Notes: a model not told the origin generated them from the letters alone. A stretch of 13,007 nt of DNA from an uncultured Oscillospiraceae bacterium (GCA_900556525.1 USOZ01000030.1:1-13007); one strand, 5' to 3'. Positions 1 through 5,836 are shown, counted from the stretch's first letter. Numbers and translations: made by a program.

Positions 1-2
1 GC

Positions 3-137
3 GTATCCGACACATACTTGTTGGGTGATGAACTTGTTTTGAAGCGTATTTATAATCTTACAGATGCAGAGATAATGGAAATAAGAAAGTCGCTTGACGA
101 GCTTCGTTCGTGGCGGAGACCTGATTTGCGTAGATAA
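3..137 (+). CDS. C-terminal fragment of an unidentified protein (cut by window start)
   Basis: An open frame entering from the left edge encodes 44 residues and ends with tandem TAA stops. The visible tail begins VSDTYLLGDELVLKRIYNL and continues TDAEIMEIRKSLDELRSW; it is hydrophilic and helical. Two readings fit. SDTYLLGDE resembles the 'STDYLLG' segment that follows the HTH of XRE repressors. Alternatively, 'LxLxRIYNLTDAEIxEI' resembles the 'LYGLTEEEI' tail of many DNA methyltransferases. The second would make sense of its position, converging on the controller/endonuclease pair to the right. Neither can be decided from 44 residues. It is followed immediately by a strong terminator, so it is the last gene of its unit. 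Confidence 0.6.
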   Translation, partial: VSDTYLLGDELVLKRIYNLTDAEIMEIRKSLDELRSWRRPDLRR

Positions 138-142
138 TAACA

Positions 143-179
143 AAGAGCGTATGCCGTTTGACATACGCTCTTGTTTTTT
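143..179 (+). terminator. Intrinsic terminator of the left-edge gene
   Basis: A perfect 11-bp stem (AAGAGCGTATG at 143-153 pairing with CATACGCTCTT at 162-172) with an 8-nt loop is followed by GTTTTTT. It starts 5 nt after the plus-strand stop codon. The minus-strand gene ends only 8 nt to the right, so the same hairpin may also stop that transcript, but the U-tract on that strand is poor. Confidence 0.9.
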
Positions 180-186
180 AACACGA

Positions 187-903
187 TTAAAGAGGATTGA
201 ACAAATTCCTGTCATTATGTGTCGCTATCAGCTTATCAAAAAATGTTTCGATGCTAAGCTCCTGACAAGTTGGGATAATTGTCGGAGGATCAGTTGAAAA
301 ATCCACCTTGATAAATGCAAAATGTTCATATCGGTCATTAGGATCATGCCAATTCTCACGGTTGGTGATTTTCATAAACAGGCTTTCGGCTCTGTCTAAG
401 TCAATTTCCTCCTTGAGCCCGGGCTTAATCGGATTTTTGGGCAGTAAATAAACATAGCCGAGAGTAGCCATAGGAAAACGATCATGTAAAGAAATACATT
501 CTCCGATAATGCCCTCATAGTAATTTTCTATATTCTTTCCAACTGATGACATTTGACTTCTTACACCTATTGCAATCTGCGGACCATTGGCAAAATGAGT
601 TAAAACAATGTCCTCGTCCTTGTTTTTGTGTGAGCCGAACAGCGTTGCTTCCTGCATTAACTGAAATTTATCAGGTTCAATTGGAACTGTGGGATAATGA
701 GGACGACCTGTCGGCTTTTTCATATCAGAAAGCTCGATACGCTGTACTTTTTTCTTATCTAACGCAGAATACAACTCCTCTACACAGTATTTATGTAGTT
801 GATAAATGAACGATGAGCCACGAACGGCAGCCGTAGGATCACTAAGATAGGTCTGCTTCATATCAGCTAAACATTGCTGTAGCTTATTCATATCTGCTGG
901 CAT
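187..903 (-). CDS. Predicted type II restriction-endonuclease-like protein
   Basis: A 238-aa protein, probably a DNA-cleaving partner of the controller protein just upstream. From about residue 90 it has the layout of a PD-(D/E)XK core: a DEDIVL strand (96-101), a strand ending in GVRSQ (113-117), then a helical segment with S119, S120, G122, N124, N127 and E130, and a GECxSLHxRFP...LGYVYLLP stretch (134-155). This recalls XhoI/PaeR7I-type enzymes, where the matching strand reads 'EFKSQ' and carries the catalytic Glu and Lys. Here those positions read G and R, so catalysis is uncertain. The start overlaps the controller stop by 1 nt (TAATG) and has a GGGAGG ribosome binding site inside the controller gene. 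That is the classical C-R coupling, in which the controller delays endonuclease synthesis. Family assignment is inference from pattern and context. Confidence 0.55.
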   Translation of the reverse strand: MPADMNKLQQCLADMKQTYLSDPTAAVRGSSFIYQLHKYCVEELYSALDKKKVQRIELSDMKKPTGRPHYPTVPIEPDKFQLMQEATLFGSHKNKDEDIVLTHFANGPQIAIGVRSQMSSVGKNIENYYEGIIGECISLHDRFPMATLGYVYLLPKNPIKPGLKEEIDLDRAESLFMKITNRENWHDPNDRYEHFAFIKVDFSTDPPTIIPTCQELSIETFFDKLIATHNDRNLFNPL

Positions 904-1127
904 TATTCTTCCTCCCCTTTATCATCAATAAATAGTTTATAGGCTTCGACGCCAAGAGCATCTGCTATACGCTGGACATTTTCAATAGAAATATTACGCT
1001 GAAATCGCTCGACAGTGCTGATATATGTACGGTGCAGGCCACATTTTTCTGCGAATTTCTCCTGTGAAAGTCCAAGAGCAAGGCGGTACTTTTTCAGATT
1101 CTTACCAAACACCTTAACAATATCCAT
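903..1127 (-). CDS. XRE-family controller (C) protein of a restriction system
   Basis: A 74-aa single-domain helix-turn-helix protein. The HTH is plain: LGLSQEKFAEKCGLHRTYIS (residues 18-37) followed by TVERFQRNISIENVQRIADALGV. Size, the RTYIS recognition helix and the short acidic tail match controller proteins of type II restriction-modification systems. These bind palindromic C-boxes over their own promoter as dimers, first activating and then repressing. The gene overlaps the downstream endonuclease-like gene by 1 nt, as such pairs usually do. A GGTGGT sequence 8-13 nt upstream can serve as ribosome binding site. It could instead be an ordinary XRE repressor, but the linkage favours the controller role. 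Confidence 0.8.
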   Translation of the reverse strand: MDIVKVFGKNLKKYRLALGLSQEKFAEKCGLHRTYISTVERFQRNISIENVQRIADALGVEAYKLFIDDKGEEE

Positions 1128-1148
1128 AGCTACACCACCAATCTTATT

Positions 1149-1179
1149 ATTATAGCATAGTGTAGCCGATAAATCTACA
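1149..1179 (-). promoter_or_regulatory. Promoter and candidate C-box operator of the controller-endonuclease pair
   Basis: On the minus strand a perfect TATAAT -10 (1149-1154, preceded by TATGC) lies 21 nt before the controller start. At the 17-bp position the -35 is a poor TAGATT (1172-1177). A perfect inverted repeat, TGTAG-N9-CTACA (1161-1179), covers the -35 and spacer, the usual place for an autoregulatory operator. A weak -35 under an operator fits a promoter that needs its activator. The operator role is inferred. Confidence 0.55.
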
Positions 1180-1322
1180 TATTATGAGTAACATTTACAT
1201 AAATCGACACAAACAAATATGTTGCATTAGCCCGTAGTCTATTGGAACACCTGCAAACCGTTCCGTACAAGTCCGATATATTATTTTGGCGCACACCACA
1301 ATTAAAGCAAACCCTATTGGCG
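1180..1322. other. Intergenic stretch without recognised gene
   Basis: The gap between the controller promoter and the sirtuin-operon terminator contains no credible reading frame with a ribosome binding site, no tRNA-like fold and no clear promoter. It is AT-rich with an internal repeat of CTATTGG (in 'agtctattgg' and 'ccctattggc'), too short to interpret. Confidence 0.5.
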
Positions 1323-1360
1323 TAAAATGAGCCTTTCACTCTGTTTTTGAGTGCAAGGCT
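1323..1360 (-). terminator. Terminator of the SirTM operon
   Basis: Read on the minus strand, AGCCTTGCACTC (1360-1349) pairs with GAGTGAAAGGCT (1341-1330) with a single G/A mismatch and a 7-nt loop. It is followed by CATTTTA. It lies just downstream of the sirtuin stop codon and closes the long minus-strand operon. Confidence 0.75.
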
Positions 1361-1369
1361 TGAATTGAT

Positions 1370-2218
1370 TTAAGCTAAGACATTCAGCACCTCATGAATA
1401 TCCCCATTGATGCAAATGCTCTGCTCTGCTATCTCATCGGGCGCATACGCTTCCCCGAAATTCAGGCAGGCATAGACTACCTTCGGATTTGCAAAGGTCA
1501 TCTTCCAGAACGGATACTTGATTATGACAGGCGTGTTCATGCCCACACCCAATTCAAGGAACAGGATATGCAGTCCATCATGGCGGCGCAGGAACTCGTC
1601 ATAGCGCTCGGCTGCTCGGTGCCAGCCTTCGTCCTCGACAAAGGTGTCATCTGCTCTGAGGTTCATGCTCATGGGCTTGCCGCAGACAGGACACTTCGGC
1701 ACAAGCTCCGACGGAACACGCATATCCTTCTGAGCTTCAAACATCGCCCTGACGGTCTCCTCGTTGTCATAGGTCTTTTGGTGGCAAGGCTCACTGCACT
1801 GCCAGAGACCGTAGTCGCCCTGTGTATAGAAGAGACAGTGCTTGTCAAATCCTGCCTTTTGAAATTGGTGGTCAACATTGGTGGTGAGAACAAAATAGTC
1901 CTTGTCCTTCACAAGCTCAAACAAGCGCTTGTATGTGCCGTTGTCCACGTCCATATAGCGGTTGATGTAAATGTAGCGTGACCAGTACGCCCACATTTCT
2001 TCGGACGTTTCAAAGGGATAAAAACCGCCCGAATACATATCCTTAAAGCCGTATTTCTCCACGAAACCGGCAAAATACTTCTGCAAACGCTCTCCCGAAT
2101 AGGTAAAGCCTGCGGCGGTGGAAAGACCTGCCCCTGCACCGATGACGATCGCATCAGTGGTCTGTATTTCTTTTTTCAGATGGTCAATTTCCGCCGAGTA
2201 ATCTCTTGTAAATCTCAT
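1370..2218 (-). CDS. Class M sirtuin (SirTM), protein ADP-ribosyltransferase
   Basis: NAD-dependent sirtuin of the microbial SirTM class. In Staphylococcus and Streptococcus these enzymes ADP-ribosylate a lipoylated carrier protein instead of deacetylating. The Rossmann motif GAGAGLSTAAGF is at residues 28-38, TTNVDHQF at 112-119, and YTQGDYG at 131-137. Gln133 stands where deacetylating sirtuins carry the catalytic His, the hallmark of the class. Four zinc cysteines are at 141, 145, 176 and 179. The C-terminal INGDIHEVL is also typical. The start chosen (282 aa) has AAGGAGG 6 nt upstream. An upstream ATG adding seven residues (start at 2239) lacks a ribosome binding site. The gene overlaps the macrodomain gene by 35 nt, indicating translational coupling of writer and eraser. 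Confidence 0.92.
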   Translation of the reverse strand: MRFTRDYSAEIDHLKKEIQTTDAIVIGAGAGLSTAAGFTYSGERLQKYFAGFVEKYGFKDMYSGGFYPFETSEEMWAYWSRYIYINRYMDVDNGTYKRLFELVKDKDYFVLTTNVDHQFQKAGFDKHCLFYTQGDYGLWQCSEPCHQKTYDNEETVRAMFEAQKDMRVPSELVPKCPVCGKPMSMNLRADDTFVEDEGWHRAAERYDEFLRRHDGLHILFLELGVGMNTPVIIKYPFWKMTFANPKVVYACLNFGEAYAPDEIAEQSICINGDIHEVLNVLA

Positions 2219-2948
2219 GATCGTCCTCCTTGAACACATTGAAGATCACCTGTATATCGTGGTTCTTGCGGAACTCCCTGACGGTGCGGACAGCAATTTC
2301 CGCCGCTTTATCCTGCGGAAATCCGAATACGCCCGTTGAGATACAGCAGAAAGCGATACTCCCGATACCGTTCTGTACGGCTATTTCAAGACAGCTTTTG
2401 TAGGAGCTTTCAAGCAGACGGCAATGTTCATCTGTAAGAATACTGTCTACGATCGGTCCGACGGTGTGTATCACATAGTCACAGGGCAAGTTGTAGGCAG
2501 GCGTTATTATTGCCTTGCCCGTGGGTTCTTCATGACCTTGTGTCTGCATGATCTGACCGCACTTGTAACGAAGCCGTACCCCTGCAAAGGTGTGGATACA
2601 GTTGTCGATACAAGAGTGGCAGGGCTGCCAGCACCCCGTCATTCCCGAATTGGCGGCATTGACTATCGCACCGCATCTGAGCGTAGTGATGTCGCCTTTC
2701 CAGAGATAAATGCCGTCCTTCATGGGCGTTAGATTGGAAATATCCGTGATGCCCTTGCTCTCGGTCAAGGCTGTGAGATATTCGTCCTCTGCCTGCAAAA
2801 AATCCTCGTCTGCCTTGACAGCAGGGCGGATATTCACAAGGCTTCTGTAAAGGCGGAATTTGTCCGTATCATTGTTTGGTATCTCAATTCCGTCAACATC
2901 GTTTCTTTCTGACAGCAGATAGTTTATCAGAAAGTCTAATTTCTCCAT
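2184..2948 (-). CDS. Zinc-type macrodomain protein-ADP-ribosylhydrolase
   Basis: A 254-aa enzyme predicted to remove ADP-ribose from proteins, opposing the sirtuin encoded next to it. An N-terminal helical segment (1-75) precedes the macrodomain: GDIT at 85-88, IVNAANSGMTGC at 95-106, a Cys/His cluster CxxxCHxCxxxCxH at 106-119, HTVGP at 161-165 and STGVFGFP at 204-211. The Cys/His cluster matches the zinc-binding macrodomains found beside SirTM in Firmicutes, where the metal is needed for activity. The ribosome binding site AAGGAG lies 8 nt before the ATG, and the upstream gene ends 4 nt away. Identification is firm; the natural substrate is not indicated by the sequence. Confidence 0.92.
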   Translation of the reverse strand: MEKLDFLINYLLSERNDVDGIEIPNNDTDKFRLYRSLVNIRPAVKADEDFLQAEDEYLTALTESKGITDISNLTPMKDGIYLWKGDITTLRCGAIVNAANSGMTGCWQPCHSCIDNCIHTFAGVRLRYKCGQIMQTQGHEEPTGKAIITPAYNLPCDYVIHTVGPIVDSILTDEHCRLLESSYKSCLEIAVQNGIGSIAFCCISTGVFGFPQDKAAEIAVRTVREFRKNHDIQVIFNVFKEDDHEIYKRLLGGN

Positions 2949-2952
2949 ACGA

Positions 2953-3570
2953 TCATCTCCTTATGACTGCCCCTACAGGACAGACCTCCGCACAGTTTCC
3001 GCAATGCAGACAGTTTTCCTGACGGATAACAGCTTTGCCGTTCAGCTCAATACAGCTCTGCGGACAGTCGCTCAGGCATGAACCGCACCTGATGCAATCA
3101 TCGGTCACGAAATATCCGCTTTCCGTGATCTCTGCACCGCCGAATGTGAAGCTGTCACGCTCTATTGGCTTCTTGGAGAGGTCGAACCACTCTCCGCTGC
3201 CTTCATATATCTGAAAGACGGTCAGAGCCTTCCGGCTTTCTTCAGTCGGATATATCTCAAGCATATACGGATTTTTCTCAAACAGCAGAGGGAGCATATC
3301 CTGTCCAATTTCTCTGACTTTGCCACGAACCGAAACGGCGGTACAGTTCATGGTATCTTCACCCTTTTTGCCGGATAAGGCAAGATAGCCCTTATCCTTT
3401 AACCGCCGATAGAAGTTCTTTCCCTTTGCGGTGAGGAAATACAGACCATTATCATCGGCGTACATCATATCTATCACACAGGTCACGGGCAAACCGTCCT
3501 CGTCCACGGTCGCAACTACAGTGGAGTGTATCTGCTCCACGATATAATCAAAGTATTCTTTGGTTGTCAT
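2953..3570 (-). CDS. Flavin split-barrel / 2x[4Fe-4S] ferredoxin fusion protein
   Basis: A 205-aa predicted redox protein. Residues 1-130 resemble the pyridoxamine 5'-phosphate oxidase-like split barrel that binds FMN or F420 (STVVATVDEDGLPVTCVIDM, GLYFLTAKGKNFYRRL, YLALSG). Residues 155-200 hold two ferredoxin clusters, CIRCGSCLSDCP (Cys159, 162, 165, 169) and CLHCGNCAEVCP (Cys187, 190, 193, 197), each with the full CxxCxxCxxxCP ligand set. Electron transfer between the clusters and flavin is the likely role. Partner and substrate are unknown. It overlaps the preceding gene by 4 nt (ATGA) and has GGAGGG 6 nt upstream. Its place next to SirTM and a macrodomain suggests a link between ADP-ribosylation and redox status. 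No signal peptide is visible, so it is cytoplasmic. Confidence 0.85.
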   Translation of the reverse strand: MTTKEYFDYIVEQIHSTVVATVDEDGLPVTCVIDMMYADDNGLYFLTAKGKNFYRRLKDKGYLALSGKKGEDTMNCTAVSVRGKVREIGQDMLPLLFEKNPYMLEIYPTEESRKALTVFQIYEGSGEWFDLSKKPIERDSFTFGGAEITESGYFVTDDCIRCGSCLSDCPQSCIELNGKAVIRQENCLHCGNCAEVCPVGAVIRR

Positions 3571-3908
3571 AAATATCCCTCCGACATTACAGTCAGTCGC
3601 TTTGCTTCTTCATAAACGTCAAACAGCTCCATTTTTAGTTCAGTGTTTATCGCATTTTTTCCGTGTTTATGAGCGAATATAACGACAACATCAGAAGCCT
3701 CCTGACTGCATTGTATTGATTTTTCAAGCTGTATCATAAACACAGGAGCTTGAAAATATGCAATACGGTCTATTATCATTTCTGATGTTACAGGTGAATC
3801 AGCATCTCGAAGAACAAGGGCATCTGTTGACCAGTCTTTTGCTGAATCTATAACAGCTATAAAGCCTGTATTTCTATCAAATACCTTGGCAAATTCTCCA
3901 ACAGTCAT
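3567..3908 (-). CDS. Conserved-looking hypothetical protein, 113 aa
   Basis: I do not recognise this protein. It is soluble and looks alpha/beta, with a hydrophobic strand near residues 16-21 (GFIAVIDS), a likely strand QAPVFMIQL (53-61), a strand DVVVIFAHK (73-81) and a C-terminal amphipathic helix MELFDVYEEAKRL. There are no transmembrane segments and one cysteine (in SIQCSQ). It shares a 4-nt ATGA overlap with the ferredoxin fusion and is therefore co-translated with the redox/ADP-ribosylation genes. A GAGG ribosome binding site precedes it. Only 53 nt separate it from the Rrf2 gene, and that gap is filled by a hairpin, so it probably depends on readthrough from upstream. Confidence 0.7.
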   Translation of the reverse strand: MTVGEFAKVFDRNTGFIAVIDSAKDWSTDALVLRDADSPVTSEMIIDRIAYFQAPVFMIQLEKSIQCSQEASDVVVIFAHKHGKNAINTELKMELFDVYEEAKRLTVMSEGYL

Positions 3909-3920
3909 AACATCACCCTC

Positions 3921-3957
3921 TATGAAAAAGAGTGTGCCGATTTTTCAGCACACTCTT
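3921..3957 (-). terminator. Hairpin terminator (possible attenuator) between Rrf2 and downstream genes
   Basis: On the minus strand AAGAGTGTGC pairs perfectly over 10 bp with GCACACTCTT (arms 3957-3948 and 3937-3928), loop 10 nt, followed by TTTCATA after the paired TT. It starts 4 nt after the Rrf2 stop codon and ends about 12 nt before the next start codon. No separate promoter fits in between, so it probably sets the ratio between the two promoter-proximal genes and the four distal ones. Confidence 0.85.
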
Positions 3958-3961
3958 ATAT

Positions 3962-4399
3962 TTATTCTTCTTCAATGATCTTCTTGGTATCGGCAACAAT
4001 CTCGGCAAGCGTGGTCTTTTTCAGCTCATTTTCAAGAGCTGCCTGAGCCGCTTCGAGTCTGTTGTCCATTACTTTATGGATATTCCGTCCCACGGGGCAT
4101 TTTGCATTGGGGTTCTCATGGAAGCGGAAGAGTCCGTCATCGTCCGTGCATTCTACAGCCCGGTAAACATCATACAGCGTGATCTCGCTTGTGGGCTTGG
4201 CAAGGTGTGCGCCGCCGCTGCCCTGACGGGTTTCTACGATACCTGATTCACGGAGCTGACCGAGAACATTGCGGACTATGACTGCATTCACGCCCGTACT
4301 GCCGGAAAGGAAATCGCTTGTCACCCTCATCTCACCGCCGAAAACCTCGATACAGGTGAGGATATGAACTGCCGCTGTAAATTTACTTGTAATCTGCAC
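3962..4399 (-). CDS. Rrf2-family transcriptional regulator (YwnA-like)
   Basis: A 145-aa winged-helix repressor. MQITSKFTAAVHIL is the typical Rrf2 start. The recognition region is SGVNAVIVRNVLGQLRESG-like (about 36-53) and the wing is GSGGAHLAKP (60-69). Fe-S Rrf2 proteins such as IscR and NsrR carry three cysteines near residues 90-105; here only Cys101 (AKCPVGRNIH) lies in that zone, with Cys16 and Cys84 elsewhere. An Fe-S cluster is therefore unlikely, and a thiol switch or ligand sensing is more plausible, as known for S. aureus HypR. The start codon is GTG; the in-frame stop just upstream leaves no alternative. It follows the YwnB-like gene by 17 nt, the same pairing as ywnA-ywnB in Bacillus subtilis, and probably represses its own operon. 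Confidence 0.9.
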   Translation of the reverse strand: MQITSKFTAAVHILTCIEVFGGEMRVTSDFLSGSTGVNAVIVRNVLGQLRESGIVETRQGSGGAHLAKPTSEITLYDVYRAVECTDDDGLFRFHENPNAKCPVGRNIHKVMDNRLEAAQAALENELKKTTLAEIVADTKKIIEEE

Positions 4400-4416
4400 G
4401 AATGATCATCTCTTTC

Positions 4417-5046
4417 TTATTCTCTTACCACGCTGATACGCTGCCTGATGTGAGCGCCTTTTTCAATCTCGTCCACCATAGCAATAGCGTAATCTGCATA
4501 GCTGATAATGCTCTCGCCCTTAGAGTTGAGCGTCAGCTCCTCGCCTGCGAGAATGTACTTGCCGCTGCGTTCGCCGTCAGCCTGAAAATCTCCTGCGGGG
4601 CTGATATAAGTCCACTTTACGTCATTTCTCTGACGGAGTTCGCCAAGCGCCTTTGCCATAGCAGAAGCCAGCGGCTTGAAAACTTCGGGGAAATCTGCAC
4701 CGTCAGAAACGCAGGCGGTATGCTCAGCGTTCACATACAGGCTTCCTGCGCCGCCGACAACGAGAAGTCTTGTGTCAGTTCCCGAAAGAATGTCGCACAG
4801 GTGAGCAAGTGACGTGGAGTGCTGAGGAAGTGTTTCGGGTGTCCATGCGCCGAAAGCATCCACAACTGCGTCAAAGTCTGCAAGGTCTGCTGCGGTCAGG
4901 TCGAACAGATCTTTCACGATAACATTCTGAGCAGCGGACTTGTTGTCGCCCTTGACAACTGCCGTAACATCAAGTCCTCTGTCAACAGCCTCTTTCACGA
5001 TGAGCTGACCTGCCTTGCCATTTGCACAAACTACTGCGATTTTCAT
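4417..5046 (-). CDS. NAD(P)-binding atypical SDR-family protein (YwnB-like)
   Basis: A 209-aa Rossmann-fold protein of the NmrA/atypical-SDR type. The N-terminal MKIAVVCANGKAG is the dinucleotide-binding loop (GxxGxxG variant, residues 7-13). It continues with DAVVDAFGAW (59-68), LLVVGGAGSL (94-103) and a C-terminal half with YISPAGDF. Proteins of this group act as small NAD(P)H oxidoreductases or as redox sensors; the substrate cannot be read from sequence. The first gene of the operon, it has a strong AGGAGG ribosome binding site 9 nt before ATG and two promoters upstream. Its tight pairing with an Rrf2 regulator suggests it answers the stress that the regulator senses. Confidence 0.88.
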   Translation of the reverse strand: MKIAVVCANGKAGQLIVKEAVDRGLDVTAVVKGDNKSAAQNVIVKDLFDLTAADLADFDAVVDAFGAWTPETLPQHSTSLAHLCDILSGTDTRLLVVGGAGSLYVNAEHTACVSDGADFPEVFKPLASAMAKALGELRQRNDVKWTYISPAGDFQADGERSGKYILAGEELTLNSKGESIISYADYAIAMVDEIEKGAHIRQRISVVRE

Positions 5047-5062
5047 AATAAGTACCTCCTAA

Positions 5063-5091
5063 AGTATAGCATAAAAATTGATTTCTGTAAA
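5063..5091 (-). promoter_or_regulatory. Proximal promoter of the ywnB-like/Rrf2/SirTM operon
   Basis: On the minus strand TTTACA (5091-5086), a 17-bp spacer and TATACT (5068-5063, preceded by TGC) form a near-consensus sigma-A promoter. The start codon is 16 nt downstream of the -10. It overlaps one arm of the AAAGTTG/CAACTTT inverted repeat. Confidence 0.8.
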
Positions 5092-5172
5092 GTTGTAAAC
5101 ACCACTGTTTCAACTTTCTGATATCAGTATATCATGCAAATACCGAGTTGTCAATAGCAATATTACAACTTT
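5089..5172. promoter_or_regulatory. Repeated AAAGTTGT/ACAACTTT operator candidates for Rrf2
   Basis: AAAGTTG (5089-5095) and CAACTTT (5111-5117) form an inverted repeat that extends inward as AAAC/GTTT with one extra T. A second pair, GTTGT (5147-5151) and ACAAC (5165-5169, continuing to CAACTTT by 5172), has the same half-sites. One pair touches the proximal -35 and the other the distal -35. Rrf2 proteins usually bind AT-rich dyads over the -35 of their own operon, so autoregulation is inferred. Confidence 0.6.
5126..5154 (-). promoter_or_regulatory. Distal promoter of the ywnB-like/Rrf2/SirTM operon
   Basis: On the minus strand a perfect TTGACA (5154-5149), a 17-bp spacer and TATACT (5131-5126). 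It lies about 60 nt upstream of the proximal promoter and is overlapped by the GTTGT...ACAAC repeat. Confidence 0.85.
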
Positions 5173-5235
5173 GGAGGATTGCATAAAAGGTCTGTGAAAA
5201 ATATGTGCATACTCAACAAACTATATTGCTATATA

Positions 5236-5832
5236 TCAAGCAGAGGTCGGCTCAGCGATTCCATGTTCCGCTTCATACTCCCTGACACGGCGGTAAAAAG
5301 TATTAGCCGACAAGCCCATTCTCCGCATAAAGTCCCTGCCTGTGATGCTCTTTGACTTCCATTCCCCATAAAGCTGACCGAACCTTGTCCAGTCAATTTC
5401 AATGGGCTTTCTGCCCATGTACTTGCCCTGTGCCTTAGCGATCTCGATGCCCTCACGCTGTCGCTGTTTGAGCTGCTCTCCTTCAAGCTGAGAGAGTGCA
5501 GCGAACACGGTCAACATGAATTTGCCCGCAGGAGTATCGGTGTCGATGTTCTCCTTGTGACTGATGAGGGTAACACCCTTTTCAGTGAGTGTGTCGATGA
5601 TATTCAGCAAGTCCTTCGTGGAGCGTCCCAGACGGCTGATACTCTCCACATAGAGCGTATCGCCCTCACGCACATAGTCAAGCATAGCTTTGAGCTGAGG
5701 GCGGTCTTTGTTCGCTCCTGAAATCTTCTCGGAGAAGATGCGGTCAACCTGATAACCGCACATGATCTCCTGCTGTCTTGCTGTTTCCTGATGCTCCGTG
5801 GAAACACGGATATAACCTATAAATATCCACAT
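5236..5832 (-). CDS. Small serine recombinase (resolvase/invertase family)
   Basis: A 198-aa site-specific recombinase that cuts DNA through a covalent phosphoserine bond. GYIRVST (6-12) carries the nucleophile Ser11 and Arg9. SRLGRSTKDL (66-75) and the E-helix QLEGEQLKQRQREGIEIAKAQG (115-136) with conserved arginines are all present. GRKP (140-143) starts the C-terminal DNA-binding part, a homeodomain-like HTH including ITGRDFMRRMGLSANTFYRR (163-182). Full length is typical for Tn3/plasmid resolvases and DNA invertases. The ATG used is the only Met before the active site, yet it has no ribosome binding site and sits 4 nt after a hairpin. It diverges from the TnpW-ParM-ParR operon; a role in resolving multimers of the element or in inversion is inferred. 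Confidence 0.92.
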   Translation of the reverse strand: MWIFIGYIRVSTEHQETARQQEIMCGYQVDRIFSEKISGANKDRPQLKAMLDYVREGDTLYVESISRLGRSTKDLLNIIDTLTEKGVTLISHKENIDTDTPAGKFMLTVFAALSQLEGEQLKQRQREGIEIAKAQGKYMGRKPIEIDWTRFGQLYGEWKSKSITGRDFMRRMGLSANTFYRRVREYEAEHGIAEPTSA

Positions 5833-5836
5833 AAAA

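Noticed and set aside
94..297. Plus-strand frame of 67 codons crossing the left terminator
   Set aside because: It runs through a strong terminator hairpin and into the 3' end of the minus-strand gene, without a ribosome binding site.
1180..1322. Possible small RNA or riboswitch in the gap before the sirtuin terminator
   Set aside because: I found no conserved aptamer-like fold, promoter or independent terminator; the hairpin at 1330-1360 is explained by the minus-strand operon.
1394..1981. Plus-strand frame of 195 codons across the sirtuin gene
   Set aside because: It is antisense to a clear SirTM gene, has no ribosome binding site and encodes no recognisable motif; it exists because of the codon bias of the true gene.
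2219..2239. Longer sirtuin start (MCSRRTIM...)
   Set aside because: The AAGGAGG ribosome binding site lies within this segment, 6 nt before the internal ATG, so translation starts at 2218.
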